A stretch of 64,000 bases of DNA from DATGZX01 sp035296965 (GTDB lineage: Bacteria > Planctomycetota > Planctomycetia > Gemmatales > Gemmataceae): contig DATGZX010000415.1 of NCBI GenBank assembly GCA_035296965.1, forward strand, positions 1-64,000, given 5' to 3'. Positions within the stretch are counted from its first letter, which is position 1; every line of letters begins with the position of its first letter. A model generated the notes under the pieces. It did not search any database. It was not told the origin of the DNA and saw only the letters and a list, made by a program, of their open reading frames with translations. A program made the translations under genes and the position numbers. Positions 52,415-61,787 of the stretch are shown in pieces.

Positions 52415-53092
52415 TTATGTGGATTTCCCCGCGCCATCTGCCGGCGGCCGCAGTTGTTCCGCTTGCGGAAGATCGCGCAGACTTTTCAGACCGAATACTT
52501 GCAAGAATTTCTTCGTGGTGCCGTAAAGGACGGGCCGGCCCAGGGAATCATGCCGGCCGGCAATGCGGACCAATCCCTTTTCCATGAGCAGGCGAAGCAA
52601 TTCCCCGCACTGCACGCCTCGGATGGCTTCGATGGCAGCGCGCATGATCGGCTGCCGGTAGGCGACGATAGCCAGTGCTTCCCGCGCCGCTGGCGACAGG
52701 CGCAGCTCGTTGCCTGTGCGTCGCAGCCGCACCAGCCAGGGATGATACTCCGGACGCGTAAGAAGCTGGAAGCCGCCTGCCAACTCCTCCACCTGGAAGG
52801 CCGTGCCGTCCTTGTTATAGAAAGATTGCAGCTTGCGCACGAGCCGTCGCGCTTCGGACGCATCGGCAAGCCCCGCCACCGCGGCCAGGCGGCGCAACGG
52901 CAGCGGCTCGTCGGCCGCGAACAGGGCCGCCTCAACCAGGGCCAGCTTGCGATCGCGTGCCAGCTCCCCCTGGGCGACCGGCTCACCCTCTTCGTCGGCC
53001 AAAAGCCGGTAGATCAGCGGCGGCCGGCGTTCGGGAGGAAAATGGTTTCGTCCTTTCGTGGCCAAGGGGTGAGAGGCAGTCTTTGCATACAT
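52415..53092 (-). CDS. scpB: Segregation and condensation protein B
   Basis: Partner of SMC and ScpA in chromosome condensation. Two winged-helix domains are visible: LVEAALFAADEPLPLRRLAA and ALAIVAYRQPIMRAAIEAIR with RGVQCGELLRLLMEKGLVRI, GRHDSLGRPVLYGTT, the signature of ScpB. The start ATG 53092 has AGGAAGG upstream; the longer frame adds unconserved sequence. The usual scpA is not in the window. Divergent from nuoH with 122 bases between. Confidence 0.92.
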   Translation of the reverse strand: MYAKTASHPLATKGRNHFPPERRPPLIYRLLADEEGEPVAQGELARDRKLALVEAALFAADEPLPLRRLAAVAGLADASEARRLVRKLQSFYNKDGTAFQVEELAGGFQLLTRPEYHPWLVRLRRTGNELRLSPAAREALAIVAYRQPIMRAAIEAIRGVQCGELLRLLMEKGLVRIAGRHDSLGRPVLYGTTKKFLQVFGLKSLRDLPQAEQLRPPADGAGKST

Positions 53093-53214
53093 CAAGGACC
53101 CTTCCTTCTTCCACAAACCCCGAGCGCTTGCCAACTTCCCATCGCTCCCATAAAGTAACGCCCGTCTAGCAGACTGCAAAGGGTGATTACTGTCGCGGTT
53201 GAGGACTCCGGACC

Positions 53215-54432
53215 GTGCCCGATCTTTTTACGCTGTGGATCTACCTTCGACCTTTCGTCGCTGCCCTGGCCCTCATCACGTTCATGCTCATCTCGGCCAT
53301 CTTCTTCGTATGGCTGGAGCGAAAGGTTTCTGCGCGGATTCAGGATCGGCTTGGCCCCACGCGCGTCGGCGGCAAGTTTGGCTGGCTGCAGACGCTCGCG
53401 GATGGTCTGAAGCTCCTCGTCAAGGAAGATATCATCCCGGACCTGGCGGACCATTGGCTCTTCCGGGCGGGGCCCTACATCGCTCTCTGCGGGGCTTATC
53501 TTGCCTTTCTGGCCCTGCCCTTCGGCAATGGCGTTGTGGCCCAAAACCTCAACATCGCCGTCTTTTACATGCTGGCAGTCATGTCCACCGAGGTGTTTGG
53601 CGTGATCTTGGGCGCCTATGGCTCGGGAAGCAAATGGGCTCTCTTCGGCGGCATGCGCGAGGCGGCCCAGGTGGTCAGCTACGAAGTGCCCAGGGCCATC
53701 AGCGTCTTGGTCCCCGTGATCGTGGCCGGCACCATGAACTTGACCGACATCAGCAAACAGCAGGCAGGCTGGTTCTTGAACTGGTACATCTTCCACGACC
53801 CCTTCACTTTTCTCGCGTTTTGGACATTCTTCACGTGCGGCACGGCGAGTTGCAAACGGGCGCCGTTCGACCTGGCCGAGGCCGAGAGCGAACTGGTCGC
53901 AGGTTTCCACACCGAATACAGCGGCTTTCGCTGGCTGATTTTCTTCATGGCGGAATATGGCAGCATGTTCGCCATCAGCGGCATCGCGGTCATCCTTTTC
54001 CTCGGGGGCTGGAACCTGGGCCTGATTCCCAAGGGAGCCGACGCGACCGATTTGCTCGGCACCATCGCGGGCAATGTGGTCAATGTCCTGGTGTTCATTG
54101 TCAAGGGGTGGGTGCTGGTCTTCTTCATGATGTGGGTCCGCTGGACATTGCCCCGTCTACGCATCGACCAGGTCATGACGACCTGCTTACGGTATGTGCT
54201 GCCGGTTAGCTGCGTTCTGCTGTTGGGCGTCAGCCTCTGGCAGCTGGCAGAAGCGGAATACCTCTGGCTATCTTACGTGAATTGGCTCCTGGCGGGAGGT
54301 TCCATAGCGCTCGTGGTGCTGCTTCTTGCCAAGGCCATGACAGCGACTGGGCTGCCGACACCGACCGACTTGATGCCAGGCGCTTGGCCTGGCGCTCACC
54401 CTGCTGCTCCCACCATTGCCCCGAGAAGCTGA
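53215..54432 (+). CDS. nuoH: NADH-quinone oxidoreductase subunit H
   Basis: Membrane subunit of complex I at the quinone site. Conserved sequences: VWLERKVSARIQDRLGPTRV, LQTLADGLKLLVKED, MREAAQVVSYEVP and KRAPFDLAEAESELVAGFHT. Eight to nine membrane helices over 405 residues. The start is GTG 53215 with GAGGA at good spacing. nuoJ follows after six bases. The C-terminal 20 residues are Pro/Ala-rich. Confidence 0.97.
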   Translation: MPDLFTLWIYLRPFVAALALITFMLISAIFFVWLERKVSARIQDRLGPTRVGGKFGWLQTLADGLKLLVKEDIIPDLADHWLFRAGPYIALCGAYLAFLALPFGNGVVAQNLNIAVFYMLAVMSTEVFGVILGAYGSGSKWALFGGMREAAQVVSYEVPRAISVLVPVIVAGTMNLTDISKQQAGWFLNWYIFHDPFTFLAFWTFFTCGTASCKRAPFDLAEAESELVAGFHTEYSGFRWLIFFMAEYGSMFAISGIAVILFLGGWNLGLIPKGADATDLLGTIAGNVVNVLVFIVKGWVLVFFMMWVRWTLPRLRIDQVMTTCLRYVLPVSCVLLLGVSLWQLAEAEYLWLSYVNWLLAGGSIALVVLLLAKAMTATGLPTPTDLMPGAWPGAHPAAPTIAPRS

Positions 54433-54438
54433 AGCAAG

Positions 54439-55086
54439 ATGGCTTTACAGAACTTTCTCTTCTGGACGATCGCGGCCTTGACCGGCCTGTGCGCCATCGC
54501 CGTCGTGGTAACGCAGAATATCGTGCGCGCCGCGGCCTGGCTGCTGTTCACCTTGGCTGGCACAGCGGGGATCTATTTCCTCATCGGCGCGGACTTCGTG
54601 GGCGGCACCCAGTTGATCATCTACGTAGGCGGCATTTTGGTGCTGGTTGTCTTCGGCGTCATGCTCACCGCCCAGGGGCCCTTCGTCACCATGAAAACCC
54701 ATGCGGCCGAGTGGGGCGTTGCCATGGTGGTGGGCGTCCTCCTCCTCACCGTGCTCGTGACCACGATCCTGCGCACCGCCTGGTCTCCGCCGGCCGAGGC
54801 CAGAATGAATGATGCCGCAAACTCTGTCAGCAGCGTCCGGTTAGGGGAAGGCTTCTTGGGTTTCGATCGAGTTGCGCCCGCGGCCGCGCTGACGGGCATA
54901 GGCGAGAGCGAACAAGTCGTCCACGCTACCGGCACGCGCGACGCTGGACAGCGCCCTCAGTTTCATGAGCGCAACCGTGTCGCGTATCTGCTGCCCTTCG
55001 AAATCATTTCTGTCCATTTGCTCGTCGTGTTAATCGGTGCCGCATATTTGGCCCGGGCCAAGCGCCGGCAAGGAGCTGCCTCATGA
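54439..55086 (+). CDS. nuoJ: NADH-quinone oxidoreductase subunit J
   Basis: Complex I membrane subunit with the conserved ADFVGGTQLIIYVGGILVLV segment (helix 3), which takes part in energy coupling. Four helices are followed by a loop of about 60 residues (115-180) before the last helix, longer than usual. 215 residues. nuoK overlaps its stop as ATGA. nuoI, which often lies between H and J, is missing here. Confidence 0.94.
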   Translation: MALQNFLFWTIAALTGLCAIAVVVTQNIVRAAAWLLFTLAGTAGIYFLIGADFVGGTQLIIYVGGILVLVVFGVMLTAQGPFVTMKTHAAEWGVAMVVGVLLLTVLVTTILRTAWSPPAEARMNDAANSVSSVRLGEGFLGFDRVAPAAALTGIGESEQVVHATGTRDAGQRPQFHERNRVAYLLPFEIISVHLLVVLIGAAYLARAKRRQGAAS

Positions 55087-55400
55087 GCCTCGACGTTGGC
55101 TTGAATTCGTATCTCCTTCTCGGAGCTTTGCTGTTCGTCTGCGGGGCCCTGTGCATGGCCACCAAGCGCAACGCAATCGGCGTGCTGATAGGTGTGGAGT
55201 TGGTCCTCAACGGAGCGAATATCAATTTTGTCGCTTTTGCCCGCTACAACCCGGCATTCGAGATTGAGGGCCAGGTGTTCGCACTCTTCGTCATCGTGAT
55301 GGCAGCTGCCGAGGCCGCCATTGCCCTGGCCATCGTGCTCAACTTTTACAACAACCACATGACCGTGGACGTGGATAACGCAGAGGAACTCAAAGGATAG
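55083..55400 (+). CDS. nuoK: NADH-quinone oxidoreductase subunit K
   Basis: A 105-residue three-helix subunit with the family motifs IGVLIGVELVLNGANINFVA and IVMAAAEAAIALAIVL, containing the two buried glutamates implicated in proton pumping. Overlaps nuoJ by four bases and precedes nuoL by two. Confidence 0.96.
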   Translation: MSLDVGLNSYLLLGALLFVCGALCMATKRNAIGVLIGVELVLNGANINFVAFARYNPAFEIEGQVFALFVIVMAAAEAAIALAIVLNFYNNHMTVDVDNAEELKG

Positions 55401-55402
55401 AC

Positions 55403-57652
55403 ATGGAACATCCCGGGCTGCTCTACGTCGCGGCCACGCTGTTGCCGTTGGCCTCTTTTGTGACATTGCTCTTGGCGGGTGCCGTACGGGCAGCGGCCCG
55501 GCCCCTGCGCGAAACTCCTTTGGGGGGCGCGCTCTACCAGGCTCTGGGCGGTGACGCGCCACAACGTATTGGGGCCTTTATTGCCACCAGCGCCATTGGC
55601 CTGGCCTTCGTACTGAGCGTGATCGGCTTCATTCTGTTCGTCCGGGGGCCAGGGGCCGCACCCGCGCATACGGAGCACGCGGGCGAGTCTGCCGAGATTC
55701 ACGAGGTCGTCCCCTGGTTCGGCAATATCACATGGGCACAGCTGGACTTCGGGAAGAAGCCAGCCATCCGGCTGACCCTTGGCTACTGGATTGACAGTCT
55801 CTCGGCTGTCATGTTCTTGATGGTGACGTTCGTCGCCACCCTCATTCACATTTTTTCCATCGGCTACATGAATGACGAACTGCAGCCGATGGTCGAGGAC
55901 CACCAAGTTCACACGGAGGACGGGCACCTGCGCCGTCGCGGCCGGTTCGGCCGGTTTTTCCTGTTCCTGTCCCTCTTCTGCTTTTCGATGCTCAACCTAA
56001 TCCTGGCGGACAACCTGTTTCAGGTCTTCCTGAGCTGGGAACTCGTCGGCATCTGCTCCTATCTGCTGATCGGCTTTTACTACGAACGCCGCAGCGCCGC
56101 CAACGCGGCGAACAAGGCCTTCATCACAAATCGCGTTGGGGACGCCGGCTTCATCATTGGGCTCCTGGTGTTGTGGACCTACCTGGGAACGTTCAACTTT
56201 GCGGAGATCTTTCTCCAGCTCCCCGAACAATTGCACAACGGTTCGTTGCCGCACTGGCTTCTGGTTGTGGCCGGGCTTGGGATCTTCCTCGGCTGCGTCG
56301 GCAAATCCGCTCAATTTCCGTTACACGTCTGGCTGCCCGACGCGATGGAAGGTCCGACGCCCGTCAGCGCGTTGATCCATGCCGCCACGATGGTCGCGGC
56401 CGGCGTTTACCTCGTTGGACGTGTGTATCCGCTCTTTACGCTAGAGGCGCGGCTGGTGATCGCCTACACGGGCGGGATCACGCTCTTCCTTGCAGCGACG
56501 ATTGCCGTCGTCATGACCGACATCAAGAAGGTGCTGGCCTACTCGACTGTCAGCCAGCTCGGATACATGATGCTCGCCCTCGGCGTGGGCGGCTGGGTGG
56601 CCGGGCTTTTCCATTTATTGACGCACGCATTCTTCAAGGCCCTGCTCTTCCTTTGCTCCGGCAGCGTGATTTACGGCTGCCATCACGAGCAAGAAATGAC
56701 CAAGATGGGCGGCCTCTATCCCAAGATGAAGATCACTGCCCTGAGCATGCTGGCCGGCGTGCTGGCTATTGCGGGCATCCCTCTCTTTAGCGGCTGGTAC
56801 AGCAAGGACCAGATTCTTGCCGAGGCCCTGGGTTTTTCGCGCGTGCACCCGCAGCATTTCTTGCTGTTCTTATTGCCGCTGGCCACCGCGGGCATCACCG
56901 CGTTTTACATGTTTCGCATGTGGTTCATGACGTTTACCGGGAAGCCGCGCAATCATCACGTCTACGAGCATGCCCACGAGTCGCCGCGCTGGATGACTGT
57001 GCCGCTCATTCTGCTGGCCGTCTGCAGCGTTTGCGTGGCCTGGGGCCTGCCGCCGTGGCAGGCGGAGTTCAGCTACCTGGGCGGTCACCAGGGCCTGCTG
57101 CAGATGTCCGAACCCACGGCAGCGCTCGCCAAGCTGGACTTGCTCAACAAGCCCGAGCACGAGCTGGCCCATGTCAGTCATGGTCTGGCAGAGGTTCTCG
57201 CGTACACCATGGGCGGCTTCGGCATCCTCTTCGCGATATTGCTGTACTACGCGCGCGTGCTCGACCCGGCGGAAGCAAAGGCCCAGTTCCCGGGCGTGCA
57301 TCGCTTCCTGGCCAACAAATGGTATTTCGATGAGTTGTACAGTGCGATCCTGGTTCGCCCTGCCCTGGTGGTGGCGCAGTGGTGCAGGAACTTCGATGCG
57401 CTGGTGATCGACCGCACGGTGAATGCCACTGCCGCCGCGACCGTCAAGGTCTCCAAGTGGGACGGCCTGTTTGACCTTGCCATTATTGACGGGCTGGTCA
57501 ACTTGATTGCCCGCGTCATTTACGCATGTGGGGGCTGGCTGCGCACGGTGCAGACCGGCTCCATCCGCAGTTACATCGTTTTCCTGGTGCTGGCCGCGAT
57601 CGGCATCTTCTTCATATTGTCGTATTTCGTGACCCTGGCCCTGGCAGGGTGA
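55403..57652 (+). CDS. nuoL: NADH-quinone oxidoreductase subunit L
   Basis: Largest antiporter-like subunit of complex I, 749 residues with about 16 helices. Visible marks are SWELVGICSYLLIGFYYERR, the Lys-bearing KKVLAYSTVSQLGYMMLALG, and HAFFKALLFLCSGSVIYGCH. The C-terminal part with the long lateral helix is present. It is longer than E. coli NuoL (613), the extra length lying at the N-terminus near the first helices and in the C-terminal third. Confidence 0.95.
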   Translation: MEHPGLLYVAATLLPLASFVTLLLAGAVRAAARPLRETPLGGALYQALGGDAPQRIGAFIATSAIGLAFVLSVIGFILFVRGPGAAPAHTEHAGESAEIHEVVPWFGNITWAQLDFGKKPAIRLTLGYWIDSLSAVMFLMVTFVATLIHIFSIGYMNDELQPMVEDHQVHTEDGHLRRRGRFGRFFLFLSLFCFSMLNLILADNLFQVFLSWELVGICSYLLIGFYYERRSAANAANKAFITNRVGDAGFIIGLLVLWTYLGTFNFAEIFLQLPEQLHNGSLPHWLLVVAGLGIFLGCVGKSAQFPLHVWLPDAMEGPTPVSALIHAATMVAAGVYLVGRVYPLFTLEARLVIAYTGGITLFLAATIAVVMTDIKKVLAYSTVSQLGYMMLALGVGGWVAGLFHLLTHAFFKALLFLCSGSVIYGCHHEQEMTKMGGLYPKMKITALSMLAGVLAIAGIPLFSGWYSKDQILAEALGFSRVHPQHFLLFLLPLATAGITAFYMFRMWFMTFTGKPRNHHVYEHAHESPRWMTVPLILLAVCSVCVAWGLPPWQAEFSYLGGHQGLLQMSEPTAALAKLDLLNKPEHELAHVSHGLAEVLAYTMGGFGILFAILLYYARVLDPAEAKAQFPGVHRFLANKWYFDELYSAILVRPALVVAQWCRNFDALVIDRTVNATAAATVKVSKWDGLFDLAIIDGLVNLIARVIYACGGWLRTVQTGSIRSYIVFLVLAAIGIFFILSYFVTLALAG

Positions 57653-57722
57653 TGGCGGCCCGAGGGCCGCACGCCGGCCTAGTGATGGATTACGCCTAAA
57701 TCCTTTATCCTGAGTGATCTCT

Positions 57723-59612
57723 ATGAATGCTGAGTGGGACCTTGTTTTCATGTCCGCGGTCATCTTTCTGCCGACGCTGTTTGCGCTGATCTTGATGTTC
57801 TTCCCGCGCGGCAGCGAAGAGTGGATGCGCTGGTGGGCGCTGATGGGCACAGCCCTTACGCTCGTGGGCAGTCTGTGGATGTTCATCGGCTTCTATCAAC
57901 AGGTCATTGATTTCAATAGCACCGAGCTGAACCGGGAGAAGATGACGCTGACCTATCGGGCAGACGCGGCGGACCGTGCCCACGCCGGCGCGAAGGGAGA
58001 GGGATTAAGTGATTCCGATTGGGTCGCGCGTCGTCCCTGGATCAAGAAATTCAACATTGACTATTACGTCGGCGTGGACGGCATCAGCATGTCGCTCCTG
58101 CTGCTGACCACGGTACTGACCTTTCTGGCAATGGTGGCAAGCTGGAAGATCGAGAAGTTCGTGCGTGGCTACCTCATGCTGTTCTTGCTGCTCGAGACCG
58201 GCATGATCGGGACGTTCCTGGCCCTTGATTTCTTCCTGTTCTATATCTTTTGGGAAATCATGCTGCTGCCGATGTATTTTCTCATCGGCGTCTGGGGTGG
58301 GCCGCGCCGCGAATATGCAGCCATCAAATTCTTCCTGTATACACTCCTGGGGAGCGTATTCATTCTGATTGCCCTGCTTGGGTTCTACTTCACCGACGTT
58401 CGCGACTTCACGCCTCAAGCAGTCACGCATGCCGGCCCGACCAACTCGTTCGACATCATGGTGCTGCAAAAGGTCGGCAGTGCCGCGGCTGCCTTGAACA
58501 ATGGCACCCTAACTCGCGAGGAAATCGCCCAGGACGCGCTGATCTCCAAGCTTTCCACTCTGACTCTGGCAGATCGAGAAAAGCTCGATAACGGTACCTC
58601 CACGCAACGCACCGAGATGCGCAAGAAGTACGCCGGCGAGATCGACCGCAAGGAGCTTGAAGCCGCCGTCGCCAGGCTCAACCAGCCGTTCTTCAGCCAA
58701 TCGTTCCAGTGGACGATGTTCCTGCTGCTGTTCATAGGCTTCGCGATCAAGGTGCCGGTCTTTCCCTTCCACACGTGGTTGCCTGATGCGCATGTCGAGG
58801 CGCCGACACCCATCAGCATGATCCTGGCCGGGGTGTTGCTGAAAATGGGCGGCTACGGCATCCTGCGCATCGCCTACCCGATTTGCCCGTGGGCCGCGCA
58901 AAACCTGGCTGCCTGGGTCGGCCTGTTCGGCCTGATCAATATCGTTTACGGCGCGTTTGCGGCCATGGCTCAAACTGATTTCAAAAGACTCGTGGCTTAC
59001 AGCTCGATCAGCCACATGGGTTATGTCATCCTGGGCATTGCGGTCTGGTCGGCAGGCGACCGCGGCCAGTACTGGTCCTGGGGGATGAATGGGGCCATGT
59101 TCCAGATGATCGCCCACGGCATCACCTCTGCTGGCATGTTCTTTTTGGTGGGCGTGATCTACGATCGGGCCCATCACCGCAACCTCGATAACTTCCGCGG
59201 CCTGTACGAACCGATGCCGCTCTACGGCGGCATCAGCGCGGTTATCTTCTTCGCGGCGATGGGGCTGCCCGGCATGTGCGGCTTCGTCGGCGAGTTCATG
59301 GTTGTACTTGCAACCTGGAATTTCAAACCGTGGAACTGGGAATACGGTGGGCCGGTGTTTTCGATTCTTTCCGCGCTCACCGTCGTGATCACCGCGGCCT
59401 ATATCCTCTGGACGCTGCAGCGCGTCTTCTTTGGCCAGAACCCTGCTTACAAGGGATTCCCGGACATCGACCTGCGTGAGCTGTTGTGCATCGTGCCGCT
59501 TCTCGTTCTGGCCGTGCTTCTCGGCGTCGCCCCGAACTTGCTGCTGGCCTGGATGGAGCCGAGTGTGACCGGTCTCGTGAAGACCCTGATTCAGGTTTCC
59601 GCGCTGCCCTAG
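57723..59612 (+). CDS. nuoM: NADH-quinone oxidoreductase subunit M with a large insertion
   Basis: Antiporter-like complex I subunit. Motifs: LDFFLFYIFWEIMLLPMYFL, GFAIKVPVFPFHTWLPDAHV with the EAPTP segment, and DFKRLVAYSSISHMGYVILG. The 629 residues exceed the usual 500 or so. The excess is mainly a hydrophilic stretch of about 100 residues at 225-325 (VGSAAAALNNGTLTREEIAQ, then a charged helical region with REKLDNGTSTQRTEMRKKYA) between helices that are normally joined directly. ATG 57723 is chosen; GTG 57714 is possible. It follows nuoL after 70 bases. Confidence 0.94.
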   Translation: MNAEWDLVFMSAVIFLPTLFALILMFFPRGSEEWMRWWALMGTALTLVGSLWMFIGFYQQVIDFNSTELNREKMTLTYRADAADRAHAGAKGEGLSDSDWVARRPWIKKFNIDYYVGVDGISMSLLLLTTVLTFLAMVASWKIEKFVRGYLMLFLLLETGMIGTFLALDFFLFYIFWEIMLLPMYFLIGVWGGPRREYAAIKFFLYTLLGSVFILIALLGFYFTDVRDFTPQAVTHAGPTNSFDIMVLQKVGSAAAALNNGTLTREEIAQDALISKLSTLTLADREKLDNGTSTQRTEMRKKYAGEIDRKELEAAVARLNQPFFSQSFQWTMFLLLFIGFAIKVPVFPFHTWLPDAHVEAPTPISMILAGVLLKMGGYGILRIAYPICPWAAQNLAAWVGLFGLINIVYGAFAAMAQTDFKRLVAYSSISHMGYVILGIAVWSAGDRGQYWSWGMNGAMFQMIAHGITSAGMFFLVGVIYDRAHHRNLDNFRGLYEPMPLYGGISAVIFFAAMGLPGMCGFVGEFMVVLATWNFKPWNWEYGGPVFSILSALTVVITAAYILWTLQRVFFGQNPAYKGFPDIDLRELLCIVPLLVLAVLLGVAPNLLLAWMEPSVTGLVKTLIQVSALP

Positions 59613-59679
59613 GAGATGCTTCGGATCACTCTCTGTCCCGCAGCAAAGCTTGTGCGGGCTTGCTATCGAGATTTTCCTC

Positions 59680-61338
59680 ATGTCGATGCAGAACTGGATC
59701 ATCGAGCTGCAAACGAGTCTTCTGCAGGACGCGTACGCGTTCTTGCCGGAACTGGTCGTTTGCGGCGGCATTGTTCTACTCCTGCTGCTTCGCCTGTTTA
59801 CTGCATTCAATCGCCTTCACCTCGGTTCGGTGGCCTTGCTGGTCTCGCTCATGGCTCTGGGGTTCGCCGGTGAGCAGTGGTGGGACTTCACGCAGGGCAA
59901 GCCCGAGATGTTCTCCGGGATGCTCGCTTACGACAGACTGACGATCTTCCTGCGCCTGTTCCTGTTGGGCTTCACCGCGCTCGTGATATGGCTGACGCTC
60001 CTCACAGGTATCCCGGATCGGGAAGATTCGGCCGATTTTTATTGTCTCCTACTGGGAGCTGTCGTCGGCATGTCGTTGATGGCATCGGCCAACCACCTGC
60101 TGATGGTGTTCATCGGTGTGGAGATGGCCAGTTTGCCGAGTTATGCACTGGCCGGCTTCCTCAAGGGCCGCCGCCAGAGCAGCGAGGCTGCGCTCAAGTA
60201 TGTGATTTATGGCGGCGGCGCGTCGGGCATCATGCTCTACGGGATCAGCTTGATCGCCGGCAAGTTTGGGACAGCCTATCTGCCCGATGTTGCGGTCGGC
60301 TACGGGGCTATCCTTAGTCATTCGTCTACGAGCGGGGCATTCGAGCCCATTCTGTTGCTGGGCACCCTGTTCATCATGATTGGCATTGGATTCAAGTTGG
60401 CGGCCGTGCCCTTTCACTTCTGGTGTCCGGATGTTTTCGAGGGAGCCTCTGCCGAAGTTGCGGGTTTCCTTTCGGTCGCCTCGAAAGGGGCGGCACTGGC
60501 GCTCTTGGCCAGGTTTACCCTCGTACTGGCGGGCCTGAGCAGCGGCTTTCCCGATCCCAGCACCTGGTTGAAGATGGCCCAGAGCATGGGGCCGATCATC
60601 GCGTTTTTCGCCGTGCTGACCGCGACGTTCGGCAACCTTGCCGCCTATCTGCAAACAAACCTGAAACGCCTTTTAGCCTATTCGACGATCGCCCACGCGG
60701 GCTACATGATGATGGGCTTGGCGACATTCACTCCCCAGGGAGCCTCCGCGGTCCTTTTTTATCTGGTGGTGTACCTCTTCATGAACCTCGGCGCTTTCGC
60801 GGTGGTTGCCTTCCTCCGCAATCAGACCGGCTCCGAGGACCTGCAGAGTTACCGCGGGCTCATCCAGCGTTGCCCGGTGATGGTCGTCACAATGGCTTTC
60901 TTTCTGCTCAGCCTTCTGGGCATCCCACCCCTGGCAGGTTTTGCAGCCAAGTTTCAAATCTTCCGTGTGCTGTACGACGCCGGTCAGATTTATGCTGAAA
61001 AAGCGCCGAATATGAGCGTAATCATGTATTTTCTCCTGGTCCTCCTCGGCCTCAATACGGTCATCAGCGTGGTGTATTACATCAAGGTCCTCAAGGTCAT
61101 GATCCTGGATAAGCCTCTCGATGAAGTCGAAGGCCGAACCCCCGAACCCTTGGCCATTCCCGCGGCCGCGCAGATTTATGCAACCCTTCTTGCTCTGGTC
61201 GTCCTCGGACTTGGTATTGCTTGGGATCCGCTCGCAACGGTAAGCGAGGCTGGCGTCGACCGTTTCCGGCTTGTTCAAGAGGGACGTGCCGGGACCCTGC
61301 AAGACGCGCCCGTAATCCCGGTAGAAAGGGTTCGCTGA
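59680..61338 (+). CDS. nuoN: NADH-quinone oxidoreductase subunit N
   Basis: Antiporter-like complex I subunit of 552 residues and about 14 helices. Recognised by VEMASLPSYALAGFLKGRRQ, KLAAVPFHFWCPDVFEGAS and NLKRLLAYSTIAHAGYMMMG. ATG 59680 (or 59686) begins the conserved protein. Its stop TGATG overlaps the start of the next gene by one base, so the next gene is part of the operon. Confidence 0.95.
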   Translation: MSMQNWIIELQTSLLQDAYAFLPELVVCGGIVLLLLLRLFTAFNRLHLGSVALLVSLMALGFAGEQWWDFTQGKPEMFSGMLAYDRLTIFLRLFLLGFTALVIWLTLLTGIPDREDSADFYCLLLGAVVGMSLMASANHLLMVFIGVEMASLPSYALAGFLKGRRQSSEAALKYVIYGGGASGIMLYGISLIAGKFGTAYLPDVAVGYGAILSHSSTSGAFEPILLLGTLFIMIGIGFKLAAVPFHFWCPDVFEGASAEVAGFLSVASKGAALALLARFTLVLAGLSSGFPDPSTWLKMAQSMGPIIAFFAVLTATFGNLAAYLQTNLKRLLAYSTIAHAGYMMMGLATFTPQGASAVLFYLVVYLFMNLGAFAVVAFLRNQTGSEDLQSYRGLIQRCPVMVVTMAFFLLSLLGIPPLAGFAAKFQIFRVLYDAGQIYAEKAPNMSVIMYFLLVLLGLNTVISVVYYIKVLKVMILDKPLDEVEGRTPEPLAIPAAAQIYATLLALVVLGLGIAWDPLATVSEAGVDRFRLVQEGRAGTLQDAPVIPVERVR

Positions 61339-61787
61339 TGATCGATGCCAAGACCCAGGAGCTACTCGAAAACATTCTGCGCCGAGTAGGTCGGTCGTTG
61401 CTGCAGTACGTCAGCGAAGCCTTCCCCTGGACGACCGCCGAAGAGCAGGATGCATTAGCCCAGTTCCAGGTGCTGGCACGCGAGGAAGGCGAGGCCGCCG
61501 CGGCTATCGCCAAGTTTCTTGACCAGCAGGGATATGGCGTGCCCTACCTGGGGCCGTTCCCCATGGCCTTCACGACGATCAACTATGTTTCGCTGGATTA
61601 CCTTCTGCCTCTCCTGGTCGAAACGCAGCGGCAGGACCTAGAACAAATGCAGCGTGCCCTGGCCCAGGTGACGGATGCCCAAGCGCGGGAGCAGATCCTG
61701 AAGATCATCGACATGAGCCGACGCCACTTAACAACGCTGAAGGCGCTGGCAGCATCCCATCCCCAGGTTGCTTCAACCGTGCATTGA
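61338..61787 (+). CDS. Uncharacterised alpha-helical protein coupled to nuoN
   Basis: A 149-residue all-helical protein that starts within the nuoN stop (TGATG at 61336-61340). It has no membrane segment. The sequence is rich in Glu, Gln and His (EEGEAAAAIAKFLDQQGYG, LVETQRQDLEQMQRALAQVT, DMSRRHLTTLKALAASH) and could form a four-helix, ferritin- or hemerythrin-like bundle, but metal ligands are not convincing. Its tight coupling to complex I suggests an accessory or assembly role. The tatD gene overlaps its stop (TTGA). Confidence 0.7.
   Translation: MIDAKTQELLENILRRVGRSLLQYVSEAFPWTTAEEQDALAQFQVLAREEGEAAAAIAKFLDQQGYGVPYLGPFPMAFTTINYVSLDYLLPLLVETQRQDLEQMQRALAQVTDAQAREQILKIIDMSRRHLTTLKALAASHPQVASTVH

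Noticed and set aside
58509..59810. Minus-strand 433-residue open frame
   Set aside because: Antisense of nuoM; His/Gly/Arg-rich, no start signal.
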